A stretch of DNA of 64,000 nt from Siphlonurus alternatus (lineage: Eukaryota; Arthropoda; Insecta; Ephemeroptera; Siphlonuridae), in assembly GCA_949825025.1 (NCBI GenBank), contig OX463782.1:39271951-39335950 (forward strand), written 5' to 3'. The translations under genes were made by a program, and so were the position numbers. The notes below the pieces were generated by a model. It was not told where the DNA came from, searched no databases, and saw only the letters and a list, made by a program, of their open reading frames with translations. This document shows, piece after piece, positions 1 to 14,141 of this stretch (position 1 is the first letter of the stretch; each line of letters opens with the position of its first letter).

Positions 1-829
1 TTGAACTCTGAGGTAGGTTATATTGTTTTAATCATGAACCCGCACTTTCAGAATGATTGAATTCCTAACTCAATACAAAAATTGAATCGGTGTTCGTTGT
101 TAGTGGGGCATGTTTTTGCCACTTCAGAAATTCATAATTAATTTTTAAAAAATCGTTGACACTTTTTGAACGTGTTTTCTCATAGAAGATGGATCAAATT
201 AAGTTGAATTTGAATATCGAGAAAAAATATGTATAATCTCTCCATATTTTTGAATTTGAACTATCCCCCTTATACTTTAAATGGAAAAAGTAGTTAAGTT
301 TGATAATTCAACAGAATTCAATGAATTGAGATTGCCACATTATTATTAAACTCTGAGGTAGGGTATATTGTTCTTATCATGTACACGCACTTTCAGAATG
401 ATTGAATTCCTAATTCAATACAAATGTTGAATCGGTGTTCGTTGTTAGTGGGCCATGTTTTTGCCATTCAGAAATTCATAAATAATTTTAAAAAAATCGT
501 TGACACTTTTTGAACGTGTTTTCTCATAGAAGATGGTTCAAATTAAGTTGAATTTGATTATCGAGAAAAAATATGTATAATCTCTCCATATTTTTGAATT
601 TGAACTATCCCCCTTATACTTAAAATGGAAAAAGTAGTTAAGTTTGATAATTCAACAGAATTCAATGAATTGAGATTGCCACTTTATTATTAAACTCTGA
701 GGTAGGGTATATTGTTCTTATCATGTACACGCACTTTCAGAATGATTGAATTCCTAATTCAATACAAATGTTGAATCGGTGTTCGTTGTTAGTGGGCCAT
801 GTTTTTGCCATTCAGAAATTCATAAATAA

Positions 830-2100
830 TTTTTAAAAAATCGTTGACACTTTTTGAACGTGTTTTCTCATAGAAGATGGTTCAAATTAAGTTTAATTTG
901 AATATCAAGAAAAAATGTGTTTAATCTCTCCTTATTTTTGAATTTGAACTATCCCCCGTATACTTAACATGGGAAAAGTAGTTAAGTTTGATAATTCAAC
1001 AGAATGAAATGAGTCGAAATCGGCACTTTTTTATTGAACTCTGAGGTAGGGTATATTGTTCTCATCATGTACACGCACTTTCAAAATGATTGAATTCCTA
1101 ATTCAATACAAAAGCTGAATCGGTGTTCGCTGCTAGTATGGCATGTGGTTGCCAGTTCAAAAATTCATAACTAATTTTTAAAAAACTGTAGACACTTTTA
1201 GAACGTGTGACGGTTCAAATTAGGTTGAATTTGTATAACGAGAATAAATATGAATTATCTCTCCTAATTTTTGAACTTGAACTATCCCCCATATACTTAA
1301 CGTGGGAAAAGTAGTTAATTTTGATAATTCACCAGAACTCAACGAATCAGTATCGCCAATTTTTGATTGAACTCTGAGGTAGGGTATATTGTTTTAATCA
1401 TGAACCCGCACTTTCAGAATGATTGAATTCCTAACTCAATACAAAAATTGAATCGGTGTTCGTTGTTAGTGGGGCATGTTTTTGCCACTTCAGAAATTCA
1501 TAATTAATTTTTAAAAAATCGTTGACACTTTTTGAACGTGTTTTCTCATAGAAGATGGTTCAAATTAAGTTGAATTTGAATATCGAGAAAAAATATGTAT
1601 AATCTCTCCATATTTTTGAATTTGAACTATCCCCCTTATACTTAAAATGGAAAAAGTAGTTAAGTTTGATAATTCAACAGAATTCAATGAATTGAGATTG
1701 CCACTTTATTATTAAACTCTGAGGTAGGGTATATTGTTCTTATCATGTACACGCACTTTCAGAATGATTGAATTCCTAATTCAATACAAATGTTGAATCG
1801 GTGTTCGTTGTTAGTGGGCCATGTTTTTGCCATTCAGAAATTCATAAATAATTTTAAAAAAATCGTTGACACTTTTTGAAGGTGTTTTGTCATAGAGGAC
1901 GGTTCAAACTAAGTTGAATTTGAATATCGAGAAAATATATGTATTATCTCTCCATATTTTTGAATTTGAACTATCCCCCATATACTTAACATGGGAAAAG
2001 TAGTTAAGTTTGATAATTCACCAGGATTCAACGAATCAAGATCATCACTTTTTGATTAATGTCTAAGGTAGGGTATATTGTTTTTATCATGTACACGCAC
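830..2100. repeat. Higher-order repeat unit, copy 1 (period 2058 bp)
   Basis: This multi-monomer stretch recurs almost unchanged 2058 bp downstream. Monomer starts at 1039, 1372 and 1717 correspond to 3097, 3430 and 3775, including the same rare variants such as AGAATGAAATGAGTCG. The period equals six monomers. Boundaries are approximate. Confidence 0.8.
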
Positions 2101-2887
2101 TTTCAGAATGATTGAATTCCTAATTCAATACAAAAGTCGAATCGGTGTTAATTGTTAGTGGGGCATGTTTTTGCCACTTTAAAAATTCATAACTAATTTT
2201 TAAAAAATCGTTGACACTTTTTAAACGTGTTTTCTTATGGAGGACATTTCAAATTAAGTTGAATTTCAATAACGAGAAATAATATGAATTATCTCTCCTT
2301 TTTTTTTGAATTTGAACTATCCCCCATATACTTAACATAGGAAAAGTAATATAAGTTTGATAATTCACCAGGATCAACGAATCAAGAGCATCACTTTTTA
2401 ATTAAAGTCTGAGGTAGGGTATATTGTTTTTATCATGTACACGCACTTTCAGATTGATTGATATCCTAATTCAATACAAAATTCGAATCGGTGTTCATTG
2501 TTAGTGGGCATGTTTTTGCCACTTCAAAATTTCATAACTAATTTTTAAAAAATCGTTGACACTTTTTAAACGTGTTTTCTTATAGAAGACAGTTCAAATT
2601 AAATTGAATTTGAATAACGAGAAAAAATATGTATTATCTCTCCTTTTTTTTTGAATTTGAACTAACCCCCATATATTTAACATGGGAAAAGTAGTTAAGT
2701 TTGATAATTCACAAAAATTCAACGAATCAAGATCGCCACTTTTTGATTAAATTCTGAGGTAGGGTATATTGTTTTTATCATGTACACGAACTTTCAGAAT
2801 GATTGATATCCTAATTCAATACAAAATTCGAATCGGTGTTCATTGTTAGTGGGGCGTGTTTTTGCCACTTCAGAAATTCATAATTAA

Positions 2888-4158
2888 TTTTTAAAAAATC
2901 GTTGACACTTTTTGAACGTGTTTTCTCATAGAAGATGGTTCAAATTAAGTTTAATTTGAATATCGAGAAAAAATGTGTTTAATCTCTCCTTATTTTTGAA
3001 TTTGAACTATCCCCCGTATACTTAACATGGGAAAAGTAGTTAAGTTTGATAATTCAACAGAATGAAATGAGTCGAAATCGGCACTTTTTTATTGAACTCT
3101 GAGGTAGGGTATATTGTTCTCATCATGTACACGCACTTTCAAAATGATTGAATTCCTAATTCAATACAAAAGCTGAATCGGTGTTCGCTGCTAGTATGGC
3201 ATGTGGTTGCCAGTTCAAAAATTCATAACTAATTTTTAAAAAACTGCAGACACTTTTAGAACGTGTGACGGTTCAAATTAGGTTGAATTTGTATAACGAG
3301 AATAAATATGAATTATCTCTCCTAATTTTTGAACTTGAACTATCCCCCATATACTTAACGTGGGAAAAGTAGTTAAGTTTGATAATTCACCAGAACTCAA
3401 CGAATCAGTATCGCCACTTTTTGATTGAACTCTGAGGTAGGGTATATTGTTTTAATCATGAACCCGCACTTTCAGAATGATTGAATTCCTAACTCAATAC
3501 AAAAATTGAATCGGTGTTCGTTGTTAGTGGGGCATGTTTTTGCCACTTCAGAAATTCATAATTAGTTTTTAAAAAATCGTTGACACTTTTTGAACGTGTT
3601 TTCTCATAGAAGATGGTTCAAATTAAGTTGAATTTGAATATCGAGAAAAAATATGTATAATCTCTCCATATTTTTGAATTTGAACTATCCCCCTTATACT
3701 TAAAATGGAAAAAGTAGTTAAGTTTGATAATTCAACAGAATTCAATGAATTGAGATTGCCACTTTATTATTAAACTCTGAGGTAGGGTATATTGTTCTTA
3801 TCATGTACACGCACTTTCAGAATGATTGAATTCCTAATTCAATACAAATGTTGAATCGGTGTTCGTTGTTAGTGGGCCATGTTTTTGCCATTCAGAAATT
3901 CATAAATAATTTTAAAAAAATCGTTGACACTTTTTGAAGGTGTTTTGTCATAGAGGACGGTTCAAACTAAGTTGAATTTGAATATCGAGAAAATATATGT
4001 ATTATCTCTCCATATTTTTGAATTTGAACTATCCCCCATATACTTAACATGGGAAAAGTAGTTAAGTTTGATAATTCACCAGGATTCAACGAATCAAGAT
4101 CATCACTTTTTGATTAATGTCTAAGGTAGGGTATATTGTTTTTATCATGTACACGAAC
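2888..4158. repeat. Higher-order repeat unit, copy 2 (period 2058 bp)
   Basis: Second copy of the 830-2100 segment at a constant offset of 2058 bp, differing by scattered single bases. It indicates amplification of a six-monomer unit by unequal exchange. Confidence 0.8.
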
Positions 4159-7100
4159 TTTCAGAATGATTGATATCCTAATTCAATACAAAATTCGAAT
4201 CGGTGTTCATTGTTAGTGGGGCATGTTTTTGCCACTTCCAAATTTCATAACTAATTTTTAAAAAATCGTTGACACTTTTTAAACGTGTTTTCTTATGGAG
4301 GACATTTCAAATTAAGTTGAATTTCAATAACGAGAAATAATATGTATTATCTCTCCTTTTTTTTTGAATTTGAACTATCCCCCATATACTTAACATGGGA
4401 AAAGTAATTAAGTTTGATAATTCACCAGGATTCAACGAATCAAGATCATCACTTTTTGATTAAAGTCTGAGGTAGGGTATATTGTTTTTATCATGTACAC
4501 GCACTTTCAGAATGATTGAAATCCTAATTCAATACAAATGTTGAATCGGTGTTCGTTGTTAGTGGGGCATGTTTTTGCCACTTCAGAAATTCATAATTAA
4601 TTTTTAAAAAATCGTTGACACTTTTTGAACGTGTTTTCTCATAGAAGATGGTTCAAATTAAGTTGAATTTGAATATCGAGAAAAAATGTGTATAATCTCT
4701 TCTTATTTTTGAATTTGAACTATCCCCCGTATACTTAACATGGGAAAAGTAGTGAAGTTTGATAATTCAACAGAATGAAATGAATCGAAATCGGCACTTT
4801 TTTATTGAACTCTGAGGTAGGGTATATTGTTCTCATCATGTACACGCACTTTCAAAATGATTGAATTCCTAATTTAATACAAAAGATGAATCGGTGTTCG
4901 CTGCTAGTATGTCATGTGGTTGCCACTTCAAAAATTCATAACTAATTTTTAAAAAACTGTAGACACTTTTAGAACGTGTGACGGTTCAAATTAAGTTGAA
5001 TTTGAATAACGAGAAAAAATATGAATTATCTCTCCTAATTTTTGAACTTGAACTATCCCCCATTTACTTAACGTGGGAAAAGTAGTTAAGTTTAATAATT
5101 CACCAGATCTCAACGAATCAGTATCGCCACTTTTTGATTGAACTCTGAGGTAGGGTATATTGTTTTAATCATGAACCCGCACTTTCAGAATGATTGAATT
5201 CCTAACTCAATACAAAAATTGAATCGGTGTTCGTTGTTAGTGGGGCATGTTTTTGCCACTTCAGAAATTCATAATTAATTTTTAAAAAATCGTTGAAACT
5301 TTTTGAACAAGTTTTCTCATAGAAGATGGTTCAAATTAAGTTGTATTTGAATATCGAGAAAAAATATGTATAATCTCTCCATATTTTTGAATTTGAACTA
5401 TCCCCCATATACTTAAAATGGAAAAAGTAGTTAAGTTTGATAATTCAACAGAATTCAATGAATTTCGATTGCAACTTTTTTATTAAACTCTGAGGTAGGG
5501 TATATTGTTCTTATCATGTACACGCACTTTCAGAATGATTGAATTCCTAATTCAATACAAATGTTGAATCGGTGTTCGTTTCTAGTGGGGCATGTTTTTG
5601 CCACTTCAGAAATTCATAAATAATTTTTAAAAAATCGTTGACACTTTTTGAAGGTGTTTTGTCATAGAGGATGGTTCAAACTAAGTTGAATTTGAATTTC
5701 GAAAAAATATGTATTATCTCTCCATATTTTTGAATTTGAACTATCCCCCATATACTGAACATGGGAAAAGTAGTTAAGTTTGATAATTCACCAGGATTCA
5801 ACGAATCAAGATCATCACTTTTTGATTATAGTCTGAGGTAGGGTATATTGTTTTAATCTTGTACATGAACTTTCAGAATGATTGAATTCCTAATTCAATA
5901 CAAAAGTCGAATCGGTGTTAATTGTTAGTGGGGCATGTTTTTGCCACTTTAAAAATTCATAACTAATTTTTAAAAAATCGTTAAACTTTTTAAACGTGTT
6001 TTCTCATAGAAAACAGTTCAAATTAAGTTGAATTTGAATAACGAAAAAAATAATATTATCTCTCCTTATTTTTGAATTTAAATCATCCCCCTTTTTAGTT
6101 AACATCTGAAAAGTAGTTAAGTTTGATAATTCACCAGAATTCAACGAATTGAGATCGCCACTTTTTGATTAAACTCTGAGGTAGAGTGTATTGTTCCTAT
6201 TATGTATACGCTCTTTCAGAATGATTGAATTCCTAATTCAATACAAAAGTTGAATCGGTGTTCACTGCTAGTATGGCATGTGGTTGCCACTTCAAAAATT
6301 CATAACTAATTTTTAAAAAAACCGTAGACACTTTTTGAACGTGTGACGGTTCAAATTAAGTTGAATTTTAAATAACGAGAAAAAATATGTATTATCTCTC
6401 CTAATTTTTGAACTTGAACTATCCCCCATATACTTAACGTGGGAAAAGTAATTAAGTTTGACAATTCACCAGAACTCAACGAATCAGGATCGCCACTTTT
6501 TAATTGAACTCTGAGATAGGGAATATTGTTTTAATCATAAGCCCGCACTTTCAGAATGATTGAATTCCTAACTCAATACAAAAATTGAATCGGTGTTCGT
6601 TGTTAGTGGGGCATGTTTTTGCCACTTCAAAAATTCATAACTAATTTTTAAAAAAATCGTTTACACTTTTTGAAGGTGTTTTGTCATAGTGGACGGTTCA
6701 AACTAAGTTGAATTTGAATATCGAGAAAAAATATGTATTATCTCTCCATATTTTTGAATTTGAACTATCCCCCATTTACTTAACATGGGAAAAGTAGTTA
6801 AGTTTGATAATTCACCAGGATTCAACGAATCAAGATCGCCACTATATGATTAAACTCTGAGGTAGGGTATATTGTTTTTATCGTGTACACGAACTTTCAG
6901 AATGATTGAATTCCTAATTCAATACAAAAGTCGAATCGGTGTTAATTGTTAGTGGGGCATGTTTTTGCCACTTCAAAAATTCATAACTAATTTTTAAAAA
7001 AATCGTTTACACTTTTTGAAGGTGTTTTGTCATAGTGGACGATTCAAACTAACTTGAATTTGAATATCGAGAAAAAATATGTATTATCTCTCCATATTTT

Positions 7101-7361
7101 TGAATTTGAACTATCCCCCATTTACTTAACATGGGAAAAGTAGTTAAGTTTGATAATTCACCAGGATTCAACGAATCAAGATCGCCACTATATGATTAAA
7201 CTCTGAGGTAGGGTATATTGTTTTTATCATGTACACGCACTTTCAGAATGATTGAATTCCTAATTCAATACAATAGTCGAATCGGAATTAATTGTTAGTG
7301 GGGCATGTTTTTGAAACTTCAAAAATTCATAACTAATTTTTAAAAAATCGTCGTCACTTTT

Positions 7362-8656
7362 TAAACGTGTTTTCTCATAGAAGACAGTTCAAATTAAGTT
7401 GAATTTGAATAACGAGAAAAAATAAGTATTATCTCTCCTTATTTCTGAATTTGAACTATCCCCCTATATAGTTAACATCTGAAAAGTAGTTAAGTTTGAT
7501 AATTCACCAGAATTCAACTAATCGAGATCGCCTCATTTTGATTAAACTCTGAGGTAGAGTGTATTGTTCCTATTATGTATACGCTCTTTCAGAATGATTG
7601 AATTCCTAATTCAATACAAATGTTGAATCGGTGTTCACTGCTAGTATGGCATGTGGTTGCCACTTCAAAAATTCATAACTAATTTTTAAAAAAACCGTAG
7701 ACACTTTTTGAACGTGTGACGGTTCAAATTACGTTGAATTTTAAATAACGAGAAAAAATATGTATTATCTCTCCTAATTTTTGAACTTGAACTATCCCCC
7801 ATATACTTAACGTGGGAAAAGTAATTAAGTTTGACAATTCACCAGAACTCAACGAATCAGGATCGCCACTTTTTAATTGAACTCTGAGATAGGGAATATT
7901 GTTTTAATCATAAGCCCGCACTTTCAGAATGATTGAATTCCTAACTCAATACAAAAATTGAATCGGTGTTCGTTGTTAGTGGGGCATGTTTTTGCCACTT
8001 CAAAAATTCATAACTAATTTTTAAAAAAATCTTTTACACTTTTTGAAGGTGTTTTGTCATAGTGGACGGTTCAAACTAAGTTGAATTTGAATATCGAGAA
8101 AAAATATGTATTATCTCTCCATGTTTTTGAATTTGAACTATCCCCCATTTACTTAACATGGGAAAAGTAGTTAAGTTTGATAATTCACCAGGATTCAACG
8201 AATCAAGATCGCCACTATATGATTAAACTCTGAGGTAGGGTATATTGTTTTTATCGTGTACACGAACTTTCAGAATGATTGAATTCCTAATTCAATACAA
8301 AAGTCGAATCGGTGTTAATTGTTAGTGGGGCATGTTTTTGCCACTTCAAAAATTCTTAACTAATTTTTAAAAAAATCGTTTACACTTTTTGAAGGTGTTT
8401 TGTCATAGTGGACGATTCAAACTAACTTGAATTTGAATATCGAGAATAAATATGTATTATCTCTCCATATTTTTGAATTTGAACTATCCCCCATTTACTT
8501 AACATGGGAAAAGTAGTTAAGTTTGATAATTCACCAGGATTCAACGAATCAAGATCGCCACTATATGATTAAACTCTGAGGTAGGGTATATTGTTTTTAT
8601 CATGTACACGCACTTTCAGAATGATTGAATTCCTAATTCAATACAATAGTCGAATC
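7362..8656. repeat. Duplicated satellite segment, copy 1 (offset 5485 bp)
   Basis: Matches 12847-14141 at a constant offset of 5485 bp, sharing rare variants such as CTCTGAGATAGGGAATATTG, CTCTGAGGTAGAGTGTATTG and CATGTTTTTGAATTTG. Just past the end of copy 2, sequence from 14136 instead continues like 7275-7545. This implies a tandem four-monomer unit of about 1376 bp. Confidence 0.8.
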
Positions 8657-9785
8657 GGTGTTAATTGTTAGTGGGGCATGTTTTTGCCACTTCAAAAATT
8701 CATAACTAATTTTTAAAAAATCGTTGACACTTTTTGAAGATGTTTTGTCATAGAAGACGGTTCAAACTAAGTTGAATTTGAATATCGAGAAAAAATATGT
8801 ATTATCTCTCCTTATTTTTTTAATTTAAACTATCCCCCGTATACTTAACATGGGAAAAGTAGTTACTTTTGATAATTCAACTGAATGAAATGAATCAAAA
8901 TCGCCACTTTTTTATTGAACTCTGAGGTAGGGTATATTGTTCTCATCATGTACCCGCACTTTCAAAATGATTGAATTCCTAATTCAATACAAAAGTTGAA
9001 TCGGTGTTCACTGCTAGTATGGCATGTGGTTGCCACTTCAAAAATTCATAACTAATTTTAAAAAACTGTAGACACTTTTAGAACGTACGTGTGACGGTTC
9101 AAATTAAGTTGAATTCTAATAACGAGAAAAAATATGAATTATCTCACCTAATTTTTGAACTTGAACTATCCCCCATATACTTAACGTGGGAAAAGTAGTT
9201 AAGTTTGATAATTCACCAGAACTCAACGAATCAGTATCGCCACTTTTTGATTGAACTCTGAGGTGGGATATATTGTTTTAATCATGAACCCGCACTTTCA
9301 GAATGATTGAATTCCTAACTCAATACAAAAATTGAATCGGTGTTCGTTGTTAGTCGGGCATGTTTTTGCCACTTCAGAAATTCATAACTAATTTTTAAAA
9401 AACCGTTGACACTTTTTGAACGTGTTTTCTCATAGAAGTCGGTTCTAATTAAGTTGAATTTGAATAACGAGAAAAAATATGTATTATCTCTCCATATTTT
9501 TGAATTTGAACTATCCTCCATATACTTAAAATGGAAAAAGTAGTTAAGTTTGATAATTCAACAGAATTCAATGAATCGAGATTGCCACTTTTTTATTAAA
9601 CTCTGAGGTAGGGTATATTGTTCTTATCATGTACACGCACTTTCAGAATGATTGAATTTCAAATTAAATACAATTGTTGAATTGGTGTTCGTTGTTAGTG
9701 GGGCATGTTTTTGCCACTTCAGAAATTCATAACTAATTTTTAAAAAATCGTTGACACTTTTTGAAGGTGTTTTGTCATAGAGGAT

Positions 9786-12700
9786 GGTTCAAATTAAGTT
9801 GAATTTGAATAACGAGAAAAAATATATACTATCTCTCCTTATTTTTGAATTTGAACTATCCCCCATATACTTAACATGGGAAAAGTAGTTAAGTTTGATA
9901 ATTCACCAGGATTCAACGAATCAATATCATCACTTTTTGATTAAAGTCTGAGGTAGGGTATATTGTTTTTATCATGTACACGCACTTTCAGAATGATTGA
10001 TATCCTAATTCAATACTAAATTCGAATTTGTGTTCATTGTTAGTGGGGCATGTTTTTACCACTTCAAAATTTCATAACTAATTTTTAAAAAATCGTTGAC
10101 ACTTTTTAAACGTGTTTTCTTATAGAGGACTGTTCAAATTAAGAAGAATTTGAATAACGAAAAAAAAAATGTATTATCTCTCCTTATTTTTGAATTTGAA
10201 CTATCCCCCATATATTTAACATGGGAAAAGTAGTTAATTTTGTTAATTCACAAAAATTCAACGAATCAAGATCGCCACTTTTTGATTAAACTCTGAGGTA
10301 GGGTATATTGTTTTTATCATGTACACGAACTTTCAGAATGATTGAATTCCTAATTCAATACAAGAGTCGAATCCGTGTTAATTGTTAGTGGGGCATGTTT
10401 TTGCCACTTCAAAAATTCATAACTAATTTTTAAAAAATCGTTGACACTTTTTGAAGATGTTTTGTCATAGAAGACGGTTCAAACTAAGTTGAATTTGAAT
10501 ATCGAGAAAAAATATGTATTATCTCTCCTTATTTTTTTAATTTAAACTATCCCCCGTATACTTAACATGGGAAAAGTAGTTACTTTTGATAATTCAACTG
10601 AATGAAATGAATCAAAATCGCCACTTTTTTATTGAACTCTGAGGTAGGGTATATTGTTCTCATCATGTACCCGCACTTTCAAAATGATTGAATTCCTAAT
10701 TCAATACAAAAGTTGAATCGGTGTTCACTGCTAGTATGGCATGTGGTTGCCACTTCAAAAATTCATAACTAATTTTAAAAAACTGTAGACACTTTTAGAA
10801 CGTACGTGTGACGGTTCAAATTCAGTTGAATTCTAATAACGAGAAAAAATATGAATTATCTCACCTAATTTTTGAACTTGAACTATCCCCCATATACTTA
10901 ACGTGGGAAAAGTAGTTAAGTTTGATAATTCACCAGAACTCAACGAATCAGTATCGCCACTTTTTGATTGAACTCTGAGGTGGGATATATTGTTTTAATC
11001 ATGAACCCGCACTTTCAGAATGATTGAATTCCTAACTCAATACAAAAATTGAATCGGTGTTCGTTGTTAGTCGGGCATGTTTTTGCCACTTCAGAAATTC
11101 ATAACTAATTTTTAAAAAACCGTTGACACTTTTTGAACGTGTTTTCTCATAGAAGTCGGTTCAAATTAAGTTGAATTTGAATAACGAGAAAAAATATGTA
11201 TTATCTCTCCATATTTTTGAATTTGAACTATCCTCCATATACTTAAAATGGAAAAAGTAGTTAAGTTTGATAATTCAACAGAATTCAATGAATCGAGATT
11301 GCCACTTTTTTATTAAACTCCGAGGTAGGGTATATTGTTCTTATCATGTACACGCACTTTCAGAATGATTGAATTTCAAATTAAATACAATTGTTGAATT
11401 GGTGTTCGTTGTTAGTGGGGCATGTTTTTGCCACTTCAGAAATTCATAACTAATTTTTAAAAAATCGTTGACACTTTTTGAAGGTGTTTTGTCATAGAGG
11501 ATGGTTCAAATTAAGTTGAATTTGAATATCGAGAAAAAATATGTATTATCTCTCCTTATTTTTGAATTTGAACTATCCCCCGTATACATAACATGGGAAA
11601 AGTAGTTAAGTTTGATAATTCAACAGAATGAAATGAATCGAAATCGCCACTTTTTTATTGAACTCTGAGGTAGGGTATATTGTTCTCATCTTGTACACGC
11701 ACTTTCAGAATGATTGAATTCCTAATTCAATACAAAAGTTGAATCGGTGTTCGCTGCTAGTATGGCATGTGGTTGCCACTTCAAAAATTCATAACTAATT
11801 TTTAAAAAACCGTAGACACTTTTTGAACGTGTGACGGTTCAAATTAAGTTGAATTTGAATAACGAGAAAAAATATGTATTATCTCTCCTAATTTTTGAAA
11901 TTGAACTATCCCCCATATACTTAACGTGGGAAAAGTAGTTAAGTTTGATAATTCACCAGAATTCAATGAATCGAGATCGCCACTTTCTTATTGAACTCTT
12001 AGGTAGGGTATATTGTTCTAATCATGTACACGCACTTTCAGAATGATTGAATTCCTAATTCAATACAAAAGTTGAATTAGTGTTCGTTGCTAGTATGGCA
12101 TGTGTTTGCCACTTCAAAAATTCATAACTAATTTTTAAAAAACCATTGACACTATTTGAACGTGTTCTCTCATAGAGGACGGTTCAAATTAAGTTGATTT
12201 TGAATAACGAGAAAAAATATATATAATCTCTCCATATTTTTGAATTTGAACTATCCCTCATATACTTAAAATGGAAAAAGTAGTTAAGTTTGATAATTCA
12301 ACAGAATTCAATGAATTGAGATTGCCACTTTTTTATTAAACTCTGAGGTAGGGTATATTGTTCTTATCTTGTACACGCACTTTCAGATTGATTGAATTCC
12401 TAATTCAATACAAATGTTGAATCGGTGTTCGTTGATAGTGGGGCATGTTTTTGCCACTTCAGAAATTCATAAATAATTATTAAAAAATCGTTGACACTTT
12501 TTGAAGGTGTTTTGTCATAGAAGACGGTTCAAATTAAGTTGAATTTGAAGATCGAGAAAAAATATGTATTATCTCTCCATATTTTTGAATTTGAACTATC
12601 CCCCATATACTTAACATGAGAAAAGTAGTTAAGTTTGATAATTCACAAAAATTCAACGAATCAAGATCACCACTTTTTGATTAAAGTCTGAGGTAGGGTA

Positions 12701-12806
12701 TATTGTTTTTATCGTGTACACGCACTTTCAGAATGATTAAATTCCTAATTCAACACAAAAGTCGAATCGGTATTAATTATTAGTGGGGCATGTTTTTGCC
12801 ACTTCA
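9786..12806. repeat. 3.0-kb segmental duplication inside satellite, copy 1
   Basis: About nine monomers recur at 20661-23681 with a constant offset of 10875 bp. Shared rare features include GAAGATCGAG (12547 and 23422), the extended GAACGTACGTGTGACGG form, and the AT-rich TTTTTTTAATTTAAAC. Only a few differences were seen, for example CGAATCCGTG against CGAATCGGTG. The left edge is where AGGATGG gives way to AGGACAG, and the right edge is at CTTCAAAAATTC against CTTCAGAAATTC. Confidence 0.88.
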
Positions 12807-12846
12807 AAAATTCATAACTAATTTTTAAAAAATCGTTGACATTTTT

Positions 12847-14141
12847 TAAACGTGTTTTCCCATAGAAGACAGTTCAAATTAAGTTGAATTTGAATAACGA
12901 GAAAAAATAAGTATTATCTCTCCTTATTTCTGAATTTGAACTATCCCCCTATATAGTTAACATCTGAAAAGTAGTTAAGTTTGATAATTCACCAGAATTC
13001 AACTAATCGAGATCGCCTCATTTTGAATTAACTCTGAGGTAGAGTGTATTGTTCCTATTATGTATACGCTCTTTCAGAATGATTGAATTCCTAATTCAAT
13101 ACAAATGTTGAATCGGTGTTCACTGCTAGTATGGCATGTGGTTGCCACTTCAAAAATTCATAACTAATTTTTAAAAAAACCGTAGACACTTTTTGAACGT
13201 GTGACGGTTCAAATTAAGTTGAATTTTAAATAACGAGAAAAAATATGTATTATCTCTCCTAATTTTTGAACTTGAACTATCCCCCATATACTTAACGTGG
13301 GAAAAGTAATTAAGTTTGACAATTCACCAGAACTCAACGAATCAGGATCGCCACTTTTTAATTGAACTCTGAGATAGGGAATATTGTTTTAATCATAAGC
13401 CCGCACTTTCAGAATGATTGAATTCCTAACTCAATACAAAAATTGAATCGGTGTTCGTTGTTAGTGGGGCATGTTTTTGCCACTTCAAAAATTCATAACT
13501 AATTTTTAAAAAAATCTTTTACACTTTTTGAAGGTGTTTTGTCATAGTGGACGGTTCAAACTAAGTTGAATTTGAATATCGAGAAAAAATATGTATTATC
13601 TCTCCATGTTTTTGAATTTGAACTATCCCCCATTTACTTAACATGGGAAAAGTAGTTAAGTTTGATAATTCACCAGGATTCAACGAATCAAGATCGCCAC
13701 TATATGATTAAACTCTGAGGTAGGGTATATTGTTTTTATCGTGTACACGAACTTTCAGAATGATTGAATTCCTAATTCAATACAAAAGTCGAATCGGTGT
13801 TAATTGTTAGTGGGGCATGTTTTTGCCACTTCAAAAATTCTTAACTAATTTTTAAAAAAATCGTTTACACTTTTTGAAGGTGTTTTGTCATAGTGGACGA
13901 TTCAAACTAACTTGAATTTGAATATCGAGAATAAATATGTATTATCTCTCCATATTTTTGAATTTGAACTATCCCCCATTTACTTAACATGGGAAAAGTA
14001 GTTAAGTTTGATAATTCACCAGGATTCAACGAATCAAGATCGCCACTATATGATTAAACTCTGAGGTAGGGTATATTGTTTTTATCATGTACACGCACTT
14101 TCAGAATGATTGAATTCCTAATTCAATACAATAGTCGAATC
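12847..14141. repeat. Duplicated satellite segment, copy 2 (offset 5485 bp)
   Basis: Partner of 7362-8656. After about 14141 the pairing switches to an earlier part of the first copy (CGGAATTAATTG and TTTTTGAAACTTC are shared with 7278-7320), as expected from higher-order tandem amplification. Confidence 0.78.

Noticed and set aside
354..372. TGAGGTAGGGTATATTGTT resembles the start of let-7 microRNA
   Set aside because: The first eight bases match the let-7 seed, but the rest does not, and no pre-miRNA hairpin partner lies nearby. The repeat context makes chance the better explanation.
9315..9521. Short open frames inside the satellite (also 39427-39624, 41407-41649, 45314-45505, 46989-47204, 54848-55039)
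   Set aside because: They follow the monomer phase, recur with the repeat and vary by frameshift between monomers. No domain or codon pattern supports coding.
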